Of a stretch of DNA of 64,000 bases, positions 44,424-53,125 are shown one piece after another. The position numbers were made by a program, and so were the translations under genes. Where the stretch lies: positions 369,378-433,377 of the forward strand of contig JAHDRN010000001.1 in NCBI GenBank assembly GCA_018433245.1, given 5' to 3'. Each line of letters begins with the position of its first letter. Position 1 is the first letter of the stretch. Origin of the DNA: Candidatus Proruminimicrobium quisquiliarum. Its GTDB lineage: Bacteria; Elusimicrobiota; Endomicrobiia; Endomicrobiales; Endomicrobiaceae. Under the pieces are notes generated by a model, which was given only the letters and a program-made list of their open reading frames with translations, did not search any database and was not told the origin of the DNA.

Positions 44424-45728
44424 ATGGGTGCGAAATCTTTTGTGCTTGATACGAACGTTTTGTTGCATGATCCTGATTCAATTTTTTCTTTTGCAGACAA
44501 CAAAGTCATTATCCCTTTATCAGTAATTGAAGAACTTGACCACTTTAAAAAACTTACAGATGAAAACGGAAGAAGCGCCCGTTTAATTTCCAGAACTCTT
44601 GACGGGTTAAGAGCAAAAGGAAAACTGTCAAAAGGCGTTCCGATTAAAAACGGCGGAACTCTTATGATTGAAATGATGCACAGAGTTGAATTTCCGGAAG
44701 AGTTCATCATATCCAAATATGACCACCAGATACTTTCAATAGCCCTTTATCTTAAAAAACAGGGTGAAAACGTAATATTTATAACAAAAGATATAAACTT
44801 AAGAATCAAAGCCGAGATTCTGGATATAAAAACGCAGGATTATGAAAAATCTAAAGTAAAAATAGATGAAATATATTCAGGATGGAGAGAAATAAAACTG
44901 CCGGCAGACAAAATAGACCAGTTTTATAAAAACTCAAAACTTTCTACAAAACTTGATTTTTTTCCTAACGAGTGTGTTGCAATGAAAGATGAAAACGGTT
45001 CGTCAAAAAGCGCTCTGGCAAAATATTCGGCAACGGACAAGGCGCTGCTTCCGTTATTTCATATGACTGCACAGCCGTGGGGCCTGAAACCTTTAAATAT
45101 TGAACAGCGTTTTGCGTTTGAACTTTTGCTTTGCAATGAGATAAGTCTTGTAACTCTTATAGGTCTTCCCGGAGCCGGCAAAACATTGCTTGCTCTTGCC
45201 GCAGGCCTTCAAAAAACAGTTGAAGAAAGACAGTTCCGAAGACTCTATATTGCAAGACCTATAATACCTATGGGCAAAGATATCGGTTATCTGCCCGGTT
45301 CAAAAGAAGAAAAACTTGCTTCATGGATGGGTGCAATTAACGACAATCTTGAATTTCTGATGGATAAAGGACATGAGGATTCAAAAGTTGACGAAAAAAT
45401 AGATTATCTGTTCAGTTCAGGACAGATAGAAATAGATTCATTGACATATATAAGAGGCAGGTCGCTTCCGAGACAATACATAATAATAGATGACGCGCAG
45501 AATTTAACGCCTCATGAAGTAAAAACAATTATATCAAGAGCCGGCGCCGGAACAAAAATAGTTTTAACCGGAGATCCGTACCAGATAGATAATCCGTATC
45601 TTGACGCCTCATCAAACGGATTAACTTATTTGGTCGAAAGATTCAAAGGACAGTCAATATACGGACATTTAATGTTTTCAAAGAGCGAAAGAAGCGTTCT
45701 TGCGGGCTTGTCATCGGAGCTTTTATAA
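44424..45728 (+). CDS. PIN domain plus PhoH-like ATPase
   Basis: A 434-residue fusion. The N-terminal PIN domain (about 1-150) starts with KSFVLDTNVLLHDPDS and has the acidic residues of a nuclease (LDTN; VIEELDHF; TKDINLRIKA). The C-terminal PhoH ATPase starts near 225 with QRFAFELLL, Walker A LIGLPGAGKTLLALAAG near 246, and Walker B YIIIDDAQNLTPHEVK. This is the YlaK/PhoH2 form, thought to be an RNA helicase-ribonuclease. It shares one boundary with the following PHP gene, with the stop and next ATG adjacent. Confidence 0.9.
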   Translation: MGAKSFVLDTNVLLHDPDSIFSFADNKVIIPLSVIEELDHFKKLTDENGRSARLISRTLDGLRAKGKLSKGVPIKNGGTLMIEMMHRVEFPEEFIISKYDHQILSIALYLKKQGENVIFITKDINLRIKAEILDIKTQDYEKSKVKIDEIYSGWREIKLPADKIDQFYKNSKLSTKLDFFPNECVAMKDENGSSKSALAKYSATDKALLPLFHMTAQPWGLKPLNIEQRFAFELLLCNEISLVTLIGLPGAGKTLLALAAGLQKTVEERQFRRLYIARPIIPMGKDIGYLPGSKEEKLASWMGAINDNLEFLMDKGHEDSKVDEKIDYLFSSGQIEIDSLTYIRGRSLPRQYIIIDDAQNLTPHEVKTIISRAGAGTKIVLTGDPYQIDNPYLDASSNGLTYLVERFKGQSIYGHLMFSKSERSVLAGLSSELL

Positions 45729-46583
45729 ATGGCAGGTAAAGATTTCTATGTAGATTTGCATATACATACTTATTACTCAGACGGTGCGTTTTCTCCTGAA
45801 GAAGTTGTTTCATATGCGCAAAAGTCCGGATTGACGGCTATAGCCATAACAGATCACGATACCGTTGACGGCATTGAAGAGGCCGTTGAGTCAGGAAAAA
45901 AACATAATATTGAAGTCATTTCAGGAATAGAACTTTCAGCCGAATACGGTGAAACAAACAAAACCGAAATGCATATTCTAGGATATTATGTAGATTGGAA
46001 ATCAACAAAATTTAAAGATACTCTTGATATTTTTAAAAATGCAAGAACCGAAAGAGCCAAAGAAATTTTTTCAAAACTTGAGAAAATAGGTATAAAACTA
46101 AATCCCGAAGGATTAATAGCATCTGTCGGTAAAAAAGTTATAGGCAGACTTCACTTTGCAAAAGAATTAATTGCAAACGGAATTGTCGCTTCCGTTCAGG
46201 AAGCCTTTCAAAAATATCTTGCCGCTGATCAGGTAGCATATGTTCCTAAATATTCGATTACTCCAAAGCAGGCCATAGATTTAATAATTGATGCCGGAGG
46301 CATTCCGGTTCTTGCGCATCCTTATTACGGACATTATAACAATATGGACGTAATAAAAAAACTTGCTGACGACGGATTGCAGGGCATAGAAGTCTGGCAC
46401 AATAAACATCCTGAACATGTTGTAAGAAAACTTCTTGCCATAACAGATGAACTTAATTTAATCGCAACAGGCGGTTCAGACTGCCACGGCATTTACGGGA
46501 ACCAGGAAACTCCTCTTATAGGAAAAATTAAAGTTCCTTACAGCGTGATTGAAACTTTGGAAAAAAAGAAACAAAAAATATAA
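45729..46583 (+). CDS. PHP-domain phosphoesterase (RNase AM/TrpH-like)
   Basis: A 284-residue PHP protein. Metal-binding blocks are YVDLHIHTYYSDGAFSPEE near 6-24, AITDHDTVDG near 38-47, ISGIELSAEY, PVLAHPYYGH near 197 and the final GGSDCHG near 252. This matches YciV/RNase AM, which trims 5' ends of RNA or hydrolyses 3',5'-nucleotide bisphosphates. It begins immediately after the PhoH-like stop, so an RNA-processing role for the pair is plausible but inferred. Confidence 0.88.
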   Translation: MAGKDFYVDLHIHTYYSDGAFSPEEVVSYAQKSGLTAIAITDHDTVDGIEEAVESGKKHNIEVISGIELSAEYGETNKTEMHILGYYVDWKSTKFKDTLDIFKNARTERAKEIFSKLEKIGIKLNPEGLIASVGKKVIGRLHFAKELIANGIVASVQEAFQKYLAADQVAYVPKYSITPKQAIDLIIDAGGIPVLAHPYYGHYNNMDVIKKLADDGLQGIEVWHNKHPEHVVRKLLAITDELNLIATGGSDCHGIYGNQETPLIGKIKVPYSVIETLEKKKQKI

Positions 46584-46613
46584 ATTCTTGCCTCATCTCA
46601 AAAATATATAATT

Positions 46614-48068
46614 ATGCGTCCAATAAATAAATCCGTATTTATAAAATCGTTAGACTGCCGCAGACTCGCGTGGCATCTTTACAGAAATTTAGTCGAAAGA
46701 GACAGATTGTCGGGTGACGACTTTTTGATTTATGAATCTAAAAAAATACATTCCATGGCTCAGGAACTTTTTGCAGGCGGCATTCAGGTCAAGGCCGCCA
46801 CTCTTCAGGAAGCGCTTGATAAAACGAAAGAATTCACATCAAATCCTGAGATAAAAGCCGTTTTTGAACCCGTATTTGAATATAACGGTTTTACGGCGCG
46901 AGCTGATATTTTATCAAGACACGGCGACGAATGGCATATCACGGAAGTTAAAGCCGGAAACAAAGGCAAACGCAAATACATAATTGATATGGCTTACACC
47001 GCCCTTATTTTATCAAAAAATATAAAAAACATTTCAAAATCAAAACTTATGCTTATGTCAAAAGATTTCAGACTGGGAATGCCTGTTGAAAGACTTTTTT
47101 CAGAGACTGATTTTACGACAGAAGTTTTTACAAAAATGCATGAATATGACGCTATTTGTCCGGATATAAAAGCAATGCTTGAAAACGAAATCCCTCCGGA
47201 TATGCAGTTAAAAATGTGCTGTAAAAACTGTCCTATGTTTAAACAATGTACGGGAAAAGATATTGATTTCCATATATTTGATCTTCCCAGACTTTCTCAT
47301 ACTTCTTTTGACCAGTTATGTTCTATGAATATAAACACTATAAAAGACGTTCCTGATTGCGTTGAACTGACAGAAACGCAAAAAAATGTAAAAGACTGTA
47401 TAATAAATGATAAAATTTTTATAAGTCCCAATTTAAAAACAGAACTTGAAAAAATAAATTTTCCTGTCTATTATCTTGATTTTGAATCGGTAATGACTAT
47501 ATACCCTCTTTATCAAAACATCTGCCCTCATACTCAAATTGTAACACAGTATTCTCTTCATAAAGCTTCAAATTTATCGGATGAACCGGAACATTTCGAA
47601 TTTATCGCCGATCATACAAAAGATGACAGACTGTCTCTTGCAGAAAATCTTATAAAAGATATCGGAGAAGAGGGAAGCATAATAACTTACTCTTCTTTTG
47701 AGCATCAGATTCTACAGCATTTGGCCGGACTTTATCCTCATTTACATGAAAAAATAAGTAAAATCAGTTCACGAATAGTTGATTTGGAAGCAATATTGAA
47801 ATCCAATTATTACGATAAACAGTTTCACGGAAAAACTTCAATAAAAAAAGTTTTACCCATAATGATACCGGAAATGAATTACAACAGCCTTGAAATAGCA
47901 GAAGGAGGTTCGGCATTGTCGGCTTTTGCATATATGGGCGTCGGTTTATATAATGAAGAACAAATCGCCGAAACAAAAAAAAATCTGCTTGAATACTGCA
48001 AACAGGATACTTTAGCGCTTGTAAAAATGCACAGATTTCTTGCGCAAGCCGCAAGTATACAGTTTTAA
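46614..48068 (+). CDS. DUF2779 protein: Cas4-like PD-(D/E)XK plus RNase H-like domain
   Basis: A 484-residue protein. The N-terminal half resembles Cas4-type nucleases: it has FTARADILSRHGDEWHITEVKAG (D...E-x-K active site near 95-116) and a Cys group (CCKNCPMFKQC near 203-213) that can hold an Fe-S cluster. The C-terminal DUF2779 half starts YYLDFESVMTIYP near 286 and contains ITYSSFEHQIL and EYCKQDTLALVKMH, the D-E-D pattern of DEDD exonucleases. Together it looks like a two-nuclease DNA repair or defence enzyme. There is no CRISPR array or cas gene around. Its biological role is unknown. Confidence 0.75.
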   Translation: MRPINKSVFIKSLDCRRLAWHLYRNLVERDRLSGDDFLIYESKKIHSMAQELFAGGIQVKAATLQEALDKTKEFTSNPEIKAVFEPVFEYNGFTARADILSRHGDEWHITEVKAGNKGKRKYIIDMAYTALILSKNIKNISKSKLMLMSKDFRLGMPVERLFSETDFTTEVFTKMHEYDAICPDIKAMLENEIPPDMQLKMCCKNCPMFKQCTGKDIDFHIFDLPRLSHTSFDQLCSMNINTIKDVPDCVELTETQKNVKDCIINDKIFISPNLKTELEKINFPVYYLDFESVMTIYPLYQNICPHTQIVTQYSLHKASNLSDEPEHFEFIADHTKDDRLSLAENLIKDIGEEGSIITYSSFEHQILQHLAGLYPHLHEKISKISSRIVDLEAILKSNYYDKQFHGKTSIKKVLPIMIPEMNYNSLEIAEGGSALSAFAYMGVGLYNEEQIAETKKNLLEYCKQDTLALVKMHRFLAQAASIQF

Positions 48069-48099
48069 AACATCTCTTTTTTACCGACTCATTTTCCAT

Positions 48100-48128
48100 T
48101 TGAAAAAAATGTTCCTAAAAGGTATAAT
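48100..48128 (+). promoter_or_regulatory. Promoter of the pyr-pur operon
   Basis: TTGAAA (48100-48105), 17 bases, TATAAT (48123-48128), close to consensus. The pyrD ATG is at 48138, only 9 bases after the -10, and GTACTACTT in between has no ribosome site. Transcription should start about 2-4 bases before the ATG, so the message is probably leaderless. Confidence 0.8.
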
Positions 48129-48137
48129 GTACTACTT

Positions 48138-49046
48138 ATGAAAGCAGATATAAGAGTCAATTTTTTAGGAGCAAAATTAAATTCTCCGGTGCTTACGGCT
48201 TCCGGCACTTTCGGATACGGAGATGAAGTATGCGATTTGGTTGAAATGTCGCAGCTTGGCGCCGTAATTACAAAAACAGTTACTCTTGAACCAAGGCAGG
48301 GAAATCCGCAGCCGAGAATAGCTGAAGTCGCATCCGGAATGTTAAATACAATAGGTCTTCAAAATATAGGTGTAAGAAAATTTGCCGAAACAAAACTACA
48401 GTCTCTGTTTAAATTAAAAGTGCCTGTAATAGTAAGCGTGGCCGGTTCGTGCGCCGACGACTATTTAAATACTGTTAAAATTTTAAATTCATACAATAAA
48501 ATATTTGCCATAGAATTAAATCTTTCATGCCCGAATCTTAAAAAAACAATTATCTGCCAGGATAAAGAACTGTTTGAAACAATAATAAAAAATGTTAAAA
48601 AAATATCAAAATTTCCGGTTATAGCAAAATTATCTCCTCAGGTTCAGGATATAGCCGAACTTTCTTTTAACGCCCAGCAAAACGGAGCAGACGCCGTGAC
48701 TCTCACGAATACTTTTCCGGCGATGGCTATAAATATAAACACGTTTAAACCGAAACTTTCAACCGTAAGAGGCGGAATGTCCGGCCCTTGCGTAAAACCG
48801 ATGGCTTTACGGTGCGTTTTTGAAGCCGCTCAAAAAATTAAAATTCCAATAATAGGCTGCGGCGGAATAACAAACGCTTACGATACTGTTGAATTTATGC
48901 TTGCCGGAGCCTCATGCGTAAGCATAGGAACGGCTGCCTTAGTTGAACCAAAAGTTTTAAACGATACCGTAAACGGCTTGAAAAATTATTTGAACTCAAA
49001 AAAAATAAAAAATATTACCGACTTAATAGGGAAGGTGCAACTGTGA
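48138..49046 (+). CDS. pyrD: Dihydroorotate dehydrogenase, class 1B catalytic subunit
   Basis: A 302-residue PyrD of class 1. TASGTFGYGDEVCDL near 17-31 and the active-site loop ELNLSCPNLKK with the catalytic Cys near 132 mark class 1 (Cys base, not Ser). The C-terminal GCGGITNAYDTVEFMLAGAS binds FMN phosphate. Class 1B enzymes pair with PyrK, which uses NAD; pyrK is not in this operon. It makes orotate from dihydroorotate. It overlaps pyrF by 4 bases (GTGA). Confidence 0.92.
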   Translation: MKADIRVNFLGAKLNSPVLTASGTFGYGDEVCDLVEMSQLGAVITKTVTLEPRQGNPQPRIAEVASGMLNTIGLQNIGVRKFAETKLQSLFKLKVPVIVSVAGSCADDYLNTVKILNSYNKIFAIELNLSCPNLKKTIICQDKELFETIIKNVKKISKFPVIAKLSPQVQDIAELSFNAQQNGADAVTLTNTFPAMAININTFKPKLSTVRGGMSGPCVKPMALRCVFEAAQKIKIPIIGCGGITNAYDTVEFMLAGASCVSIGTAALVEPKVLNDTVNGLKNYLNSKKIKNITDLIGKVQL

Positions 49047-49687
49047 ATAAAACAATTCTGGCATTAGACGTCTACGACTTGAAAAAAGCCGAAAAATTAG
49101 TAAAAGATTTAAGCGAGTACATCGATATTTTTAAAGTAGGCCCTATATTGTTTTTACAGTCGGGAAAAGAAATAATAAAAATAATAAAAGAATGCGGCAA
49201 AGAAGTTTTTCTTGATTTAAAATTCCACGATATACCGGCAACAGTACAAAGAGCAGTTGAATCAGCAAAAGATTTGGGCGTTTACAGCCTTACCGTTCAT
49301 TCATGCGGGGGACGCGAAATGCTTGAGCTTGCCGCATCGGTAAAAGACAGACCTAAAATATGGGCCGTTACTGTTTTAACAAGCCAGCTTACGACTCCTA
49401 AAGAAGTTTTACAAAGAGCTGAACTTTCAAAAGCATGCGGAGTTGACGGAGTAATATCTTCTCCTCTTGAAATAGAGATTATAAAGAAAACATGCGGAAG
49501 CTCATTTGAAGTCATTACTCCCGGCATAAGACCTTTAAAAGCAGACGATGACCAGAAAAGAGTAGCTACTCCCGAATTTGCAATAAAAACAGGCGCAAAT
49601 TACATTGTGGTTGGAAGACCGATTATTGAGGCAAAAGATCCAAAAGAAGTAGCTAAAAACATATATGAAAGCATAAAGGGGTTATAA
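49043..49687 (+). CDS. pyrF: Orotidine 5'-phosphate decarboxylase
   Basis: A 214-residue PyrF. Near the start ILALDVYDLKKAEKL supplies the first Asp. The catalytic block VFLDLKFHDIPATV near 51-64 has the D-x-K-x-x-D pattern. The phosphate loop TPGIRP and NYIVVGRPI close the barrel. It converts OMP to UMP. The start is GTG overlapping the pyrD stop. It is followed by pyrE one base later. Confidence 0.95.
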   Translation: MNKTILALDVYDLKKAEKLVKDLSEYIDIFKVGPILFLQSGKEIIKIIKECGKEVFLDLKFHDIPATVQRAVESAKDLGVYSLTVHSCGGREMLELAASVKDRPKIWAVTVLTSQLTTPKEVLQRAELSKACGVDGVISSPLEIEIIKKTCGSSFEVITPGIRPLKADDDQKRVATPEFAIKTGANYIVVGRPIIEAKDPKEVAKNIYESIKGL

Positions 49688-49688
49688 C

Positions 49689-50264
49689 GTGGACCAAAAC
49701 GAGATGAAAGAACTTTTTAAAAAATACAATGCGCTTTTGACAGGTCATTTTCTTCTGTCTAGCGGTCTGCATTCAGACACTTATTTTCAGTCGGCTTTAA
49801 TACTACAGCATCCTTTGGTTGCCGGAAAACTTGCCGAAAATCTTAAAAATGAAATATCTCAAAAAATAAAAGATATTGACTTGATAGTATCGCCTGCAAT
49901 GGGCGGAATAGTAATCGGTCAGGAAATGGGACGAGCATTCGCAAAAAGAGCAATATTCTGCGAAAGAGTTGACGGCAAACTTGTTTTAAGAAGAGGTTTT
50001 TCAATAAATAAAGGGGAAAAAGTTCTTGTTGTAGAAGACGTAATTACAACGGGCCTTTCCACAAGAGAAGTTATAGAAACGATAACGCCTCTTGGAGCAG
50101 ATGTAGTCGCAGTTTGTTCTCTTGTAGACAGAAGCGCGGGAAAAGTTGATTTCGGGTGCCCAAGATTTTCTCTTTTAAGTCTTGAAGTAAAAAGCTATAA
50201 GTCTGAAGAATGTCCTCTTTGCAAAAACGGTTCGGCGCCGGTAAAACCGGGAAGCAGAAAATAA
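49689..50264 (+). CDS. pyrE: Orotate phosphoribosyltransferase
   Basis: A 191-residue PyrE. The N-terminal LLSSGLHSDTYFQ is the orotate site, DLIVSPAMGGIVIGQE is in the middle, and the PRPP loop EKVLVVEDVITTGLSTREV is near 112-130. It joins orotate to PRPP to give OMP, the substrate of pyrF next to it. The start is GTG one base after the pyrF stop. The C-terminal Cys residues (EECPLCKNG) are common in long PyrE forms. Confidence 0.95.
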   Translation: MDQNEMKELFKKYNALLTGHFLLSSGLHSDTYFQSALILQHPLVAGKLAENLKNEISQKIKDIDLIVSPAMGGIVIGQEMGRAFAKRAIFCERVDGKLVLRRGFSINKGEKVLVVEDVITTGLSTREVIETITPLGADVVAVCSLVDRSAGKVDFGCPRFSLLSLEVKSYKSEECPLCKNGSAPVKPGSRK

Positions 50265-50278
50265 GGAGATTATATAAA

Positions 50279-51232
50279 ATGACTGTCACTTACAAAAAAT
50301 CAGGAGTAAATATCGATGCGGGAAACGAGCTTGTAAAAAGAATAAAAAAAAGACTTCCTAAAATAGGCGGATTCGGAGGGCTTTTCCCTATAGACGGCAC
50401 TAAATATAATCTTGTAAGTTCAACCGACGGAGTCGGAACAAAACTTAAAATAGCTTTTCTTGTAAACAAACACGATACTGTAGGCCAGGATTTAGTCGCG
50501 ATGAACGTAAACGATATTATATGCTGCGGTGCAAAACCTTTATTTTTTCTTGATTATTTTGCATGCGGAAAACTTAACGTTAAGCTTACCGAAAACGTAA
50601 TAAAAGGCATCGCAGACGGCTGTAAAATAGCAGGATGTCAGCTCATAGGCGGAGAAACGGCGGAAATGCCGGGTTTTTATCAGGGTGAAGATTATGATTT
50701 GGCCGGTTTTTCAGTCGGAATAGTTGAAAAAGGAAAAGAAATAACGGGCAAAAATATAAAAGACGGAGATATTCTGATAGGGCTTGCTTCAAGCGGACCT
50801 CATTCAAACGGATATTCTCTGATAAGAAAAGTTTTTACCGAAAAAGAACTTAAAAAATATTCAAAAGAACTTTTGGCTCCTACAAAAATTTACGTTAAAG
50901 AAGTGCTTGCCGCAATAAACAAATTTGAAAAATCAATCACCGGAATAGCGCATATTACCGGCGGCAGTTTTTACGATAAAATAGGAAGAATCCTGCCTGA
51001 AAACGCAAAAGTCATAATAGAAAAAAATTCATGGAATGTCCCTGAAATCTTTAAACTTGTTCAGAAAAAAGGAAACGTTCCAGAAAAAGATATTTACAGA
51101 ACTCTTAATATGGGCATAGGAATGGTTTTGATAGTAAGACCGAAAGCGGCAGCCAAAATAAAATCGTTTATGAAAGGCTCAAAAATAATAGGACGCATCG
51201 TGAAAGGAACAAAAGGCGTTGAAATAATATAA
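50279..51232 (+). CDS. purM: Phosphoribosylformylglycinamidine cyclo-ligase (AIR synthetase)
   Basis: The protein is 317 residues from ATG 50279, chosen because AAGGAG lies 11 bases upstream; an in-frame ATG at 50210 is inside pyrE. VTYKKSGVNIDAGNELVKRIK opens PurM. LVSSTDGVGTKLKIAF and LIGGETAEMPGFY are the ATP and substrate loops, with GLASSGPHSNGYSL and HITGGSFYDKI further on. It closes the imidazole ring in purine synthesis. It shares its last base with the purN start. Confidence 0.95.
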   Translation: MTVTYKKSGVNIDAGNELVKRIKKRLPKIGGFGGLFPIDGTKYNLVSSTDGVGTKLKIAFLVNKHDTVGQDLVAMNVNDIICCGAKPLFFLDYFACGKLNVKLTENVIKGIADGCKIAGCQLIGGETAEMPGFYQGEDYDLAGFSVGIVEKGKEITGKNIKDGDILIGLASSGPHSNGYSLIRKVFTEKELKKYSKELLAPTKIYVKEVLAAINKFEKSITGIAHITGGSFYDKIGRILPENAKVIIEKNSWNVPEIFKLVQKKGNVPEKDIYRTLNMGIGMVLIVRPKAAAKIKSFMKGSKIIGRIVKGTKGVEII

Positions 51233-51825
51233 TGAAAAGACTTGCTGTTCTTGTTTCAGGCGGCGGATCAAATCTGCAGTCAATAATAGACTCCTCAAAA
51301 AATGGCGTATTGAAGAATATCGCCGAGGTCTGCGTCGTTATATCAAACAAACCCGAAGTATTCGGTCTTGAAAGGGCAAGAAAAGAAAATATAAAAGCTG
51401 TCGGTCTTGATTATAAAAATCTTGGAGAAAAAGAATATAACAGACAGCTTGCCGAAATAATTAAAGCCGAGAAAGCTGATTTAATATGTATGGCAGGATA
51501 TTTAAAAAAACTGCCCCAAACTATTGTGGCTGATTATAAAAAAAGAATCTTAAATATTCATCCTGCTTTGCTGCCAAAATTCGGAGGCAAAGGGATGTAC
51601 GGACATTTCGTGCATGAAGCCGTCGTAAAATCAAAAGAAACAAAATCAGGAGCGACTGTGCATTTTGCCGATGAAAATTACGATACGGGGAATATTATAA
51701 TTCAGAAAGAAGTTCAAATAAACGAAACAGATTCGCCCCAAGACGTTGCAAAAAAAGTTTTAAAAATAGAGCATGAAATATATCCTTTAGCGATAAAAAA
51801 AGTTATAGAGGGGAAACTCATATGA
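51232..51825 (+). CDS. purN: Phosphoribosylglycinamide formyltransferase
   Basis: A 197-residue PurN. LAVLVSGGGSNLQSIIDS near 3-20 is the GAR site, ICMAGYLKKLP follows, and ILNIHPALLPKFGGKGMYG holds the Asn/His/Asp catalytic region with KSGATVHFADENYDTG near 140-155. It transfers a formyl group from 10-formyl-THF to GAR. It overlaps purM by one base and purB by 4 bases (ATGA). Confidence 0.95.
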   Translation: MKRLAVLVSGGGSNLQSIIDSSKNGVLKNIAEVCVVISNKPEVFGLERARKENIKAVGLDYKNLGEKEYNRQLAEIIKAEKADLICMAGYLKKLPQTIVADYKKRILNIHPALLPKFGGKGMYGHFVHEAVVKSKETKSGATVHFADENYDTGNIIIQKEVQINETDSPQDVAKKVLKIEHEIYPLAIKKVIEGKLI

Positions 51826-53117
51826 TACCGCGTTACACAAAGCCGGAGATGGCAAAAATCTGGTCTGATGAAAACAGATTCAAAAGAATGCTTGAAGTTG
51901 AAATTTATGCCGCCGAAGCAATGGCAAAAGCAGGAACAGTTCCGGCATCGGCCGTAGAAAAAGTAAAACAAAACGCAAAAATAAATATTGACAGAATAAA
52001 CGAAATAGAGCTTACCGTAAAACATGATGTAATAGCTTTTTTAACATCCGTTGTTGAAACGGTCGGACCTGAAGCGAGATTTTTGCATCTTGGAATGACG
52101 TCATCGGACGTTCTGGATACAGCCCTCGGAGCGCAGATGAGAGAAGCGTGTCTTCTGCTTATAAAAGAAACTGAAAAGCTCTGTGAAATAACGGAAAAAC
52201 TTGCAAACCAATATAAATATACTCCGACTATGGGAAGATCTCACGGAGTTCACGCAGAACCCACAACATTCGGTTTAAAAGTCGCAGGCTGGTACAGCGA
52301 ACTCAAAAGATCAAAAGAAAGGCTTGAATATGCCCTTGAAACAGTCAGCTACGGTAAAATATCAGGGGCAGTTGGAACGTTTGCTCATCTTGATCCGAAA
52401 GTTGAAGAATATGTCTGTTCCAAAATGGGATTAAAGCCGGAACCTGTATCAACGCAAATCGTGCCGAGAGACAGACATTCCGTATATTTATCGGCTATAG
52501 CTCACACGGCAAGCGCTTTGGAAAGAATTGCCGTTGAAATAAGACATCTTCAAAGAACAGAAGTAGCCGAAGCAGAAGAACCTTTTACAAAGGGACAGAA
52601 AGGATCGTCTGCCATGCCTCACAAGAGAAATCCTATTATATCCGAAAACATATGCGGACTGGCAAGACTTTTAAGAGGATATGCAATGACTGCAATGGAA
52701 AACATTGCCTTGTGGCATGAAAGAGATATCAGTCATTCATCTACTGAAAGAATTATGATGCCTGATGCCTCAATATTACTGCATTATATGATTTTAAGAA
52801 TGCAGGGAATGCTTGCCAATCTTAACGTATACCCTGAAAACATGCTTACAAACTTAAATAAAACGAAAGACGTTATTTTTTCCGGAACTCTTCTTTTATC
52901 TCTTGTAGATAAGGGACTTACCAGAGAAAATGCTTACGCCTTAATGCAGAAGCTGGCGTTTGAAGCAAGAGAAAAGAAAGTCAGCCTTGAATCCGTAGCT
53001 CTTGCAAACGAAGAAATGAAAAAATATATGTCCGAATCGGAAATCAAAAGAGACTGCGATTTGAATTCTCATTTTAAAAGCGTAGATTTTATATTTGACA
53101 GAGTTTTTAAAAAATAA
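51822..53117 (+). CDS. purB: Adenylosuccinate lyase
   Basis: A 431-residue PurB. The fumarase-superfamily signature is GSSAMPHKRNPIISENICG near 260-278 and TMGRSHGVHAEPTTFG is the catalytic His block near 135. LHLGMTSSDVLDTALGAQ is also typical. It cleaves SAICAR and adenylosuccinate in purine synthesis. It is the last clear gene of the nucleotide operon; the following SGNH gene is 8 bases away but differs in composition. Confidence 0.95.
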   Translation: MIPRYTKPEMAKIWSDENRFKRMLEVEIYAAEAMAKAGTVPASAVEKVKQNAKINIDRINEIELTVKHDVIAFLTSVVETVGPEARFLHLGMTSSDVLDTALGAQMREACLLLIKETEKLCEITEKLANQYKYTPTMGRSHGVHAEPTTFGLKVAGWYSELKRSKERLEYALETVSYGKISGAVGTFAHLDPKVEEYVCSKMGLKPEPVSTQIVPRDRHSVYLSAIAHTASALERIAVEIRHLQRTEVAEAEEPFTKGQKGSSAMPHKRNPIISENICGLARLLRGYAMTAMENIALWHERDISHSSTERIMMPDASILLHYMILRMQGMLANLNVYPENMLTNLNKTKDVIFSGTLLLSLVDKGLTRENAYALMQKLAFEAREKKVSLESVALANEEMKKYMSESEIKRDCDLNSHFKSVDFIFDRVFKK

Positions 53118-53125
53118 TATTAAAC

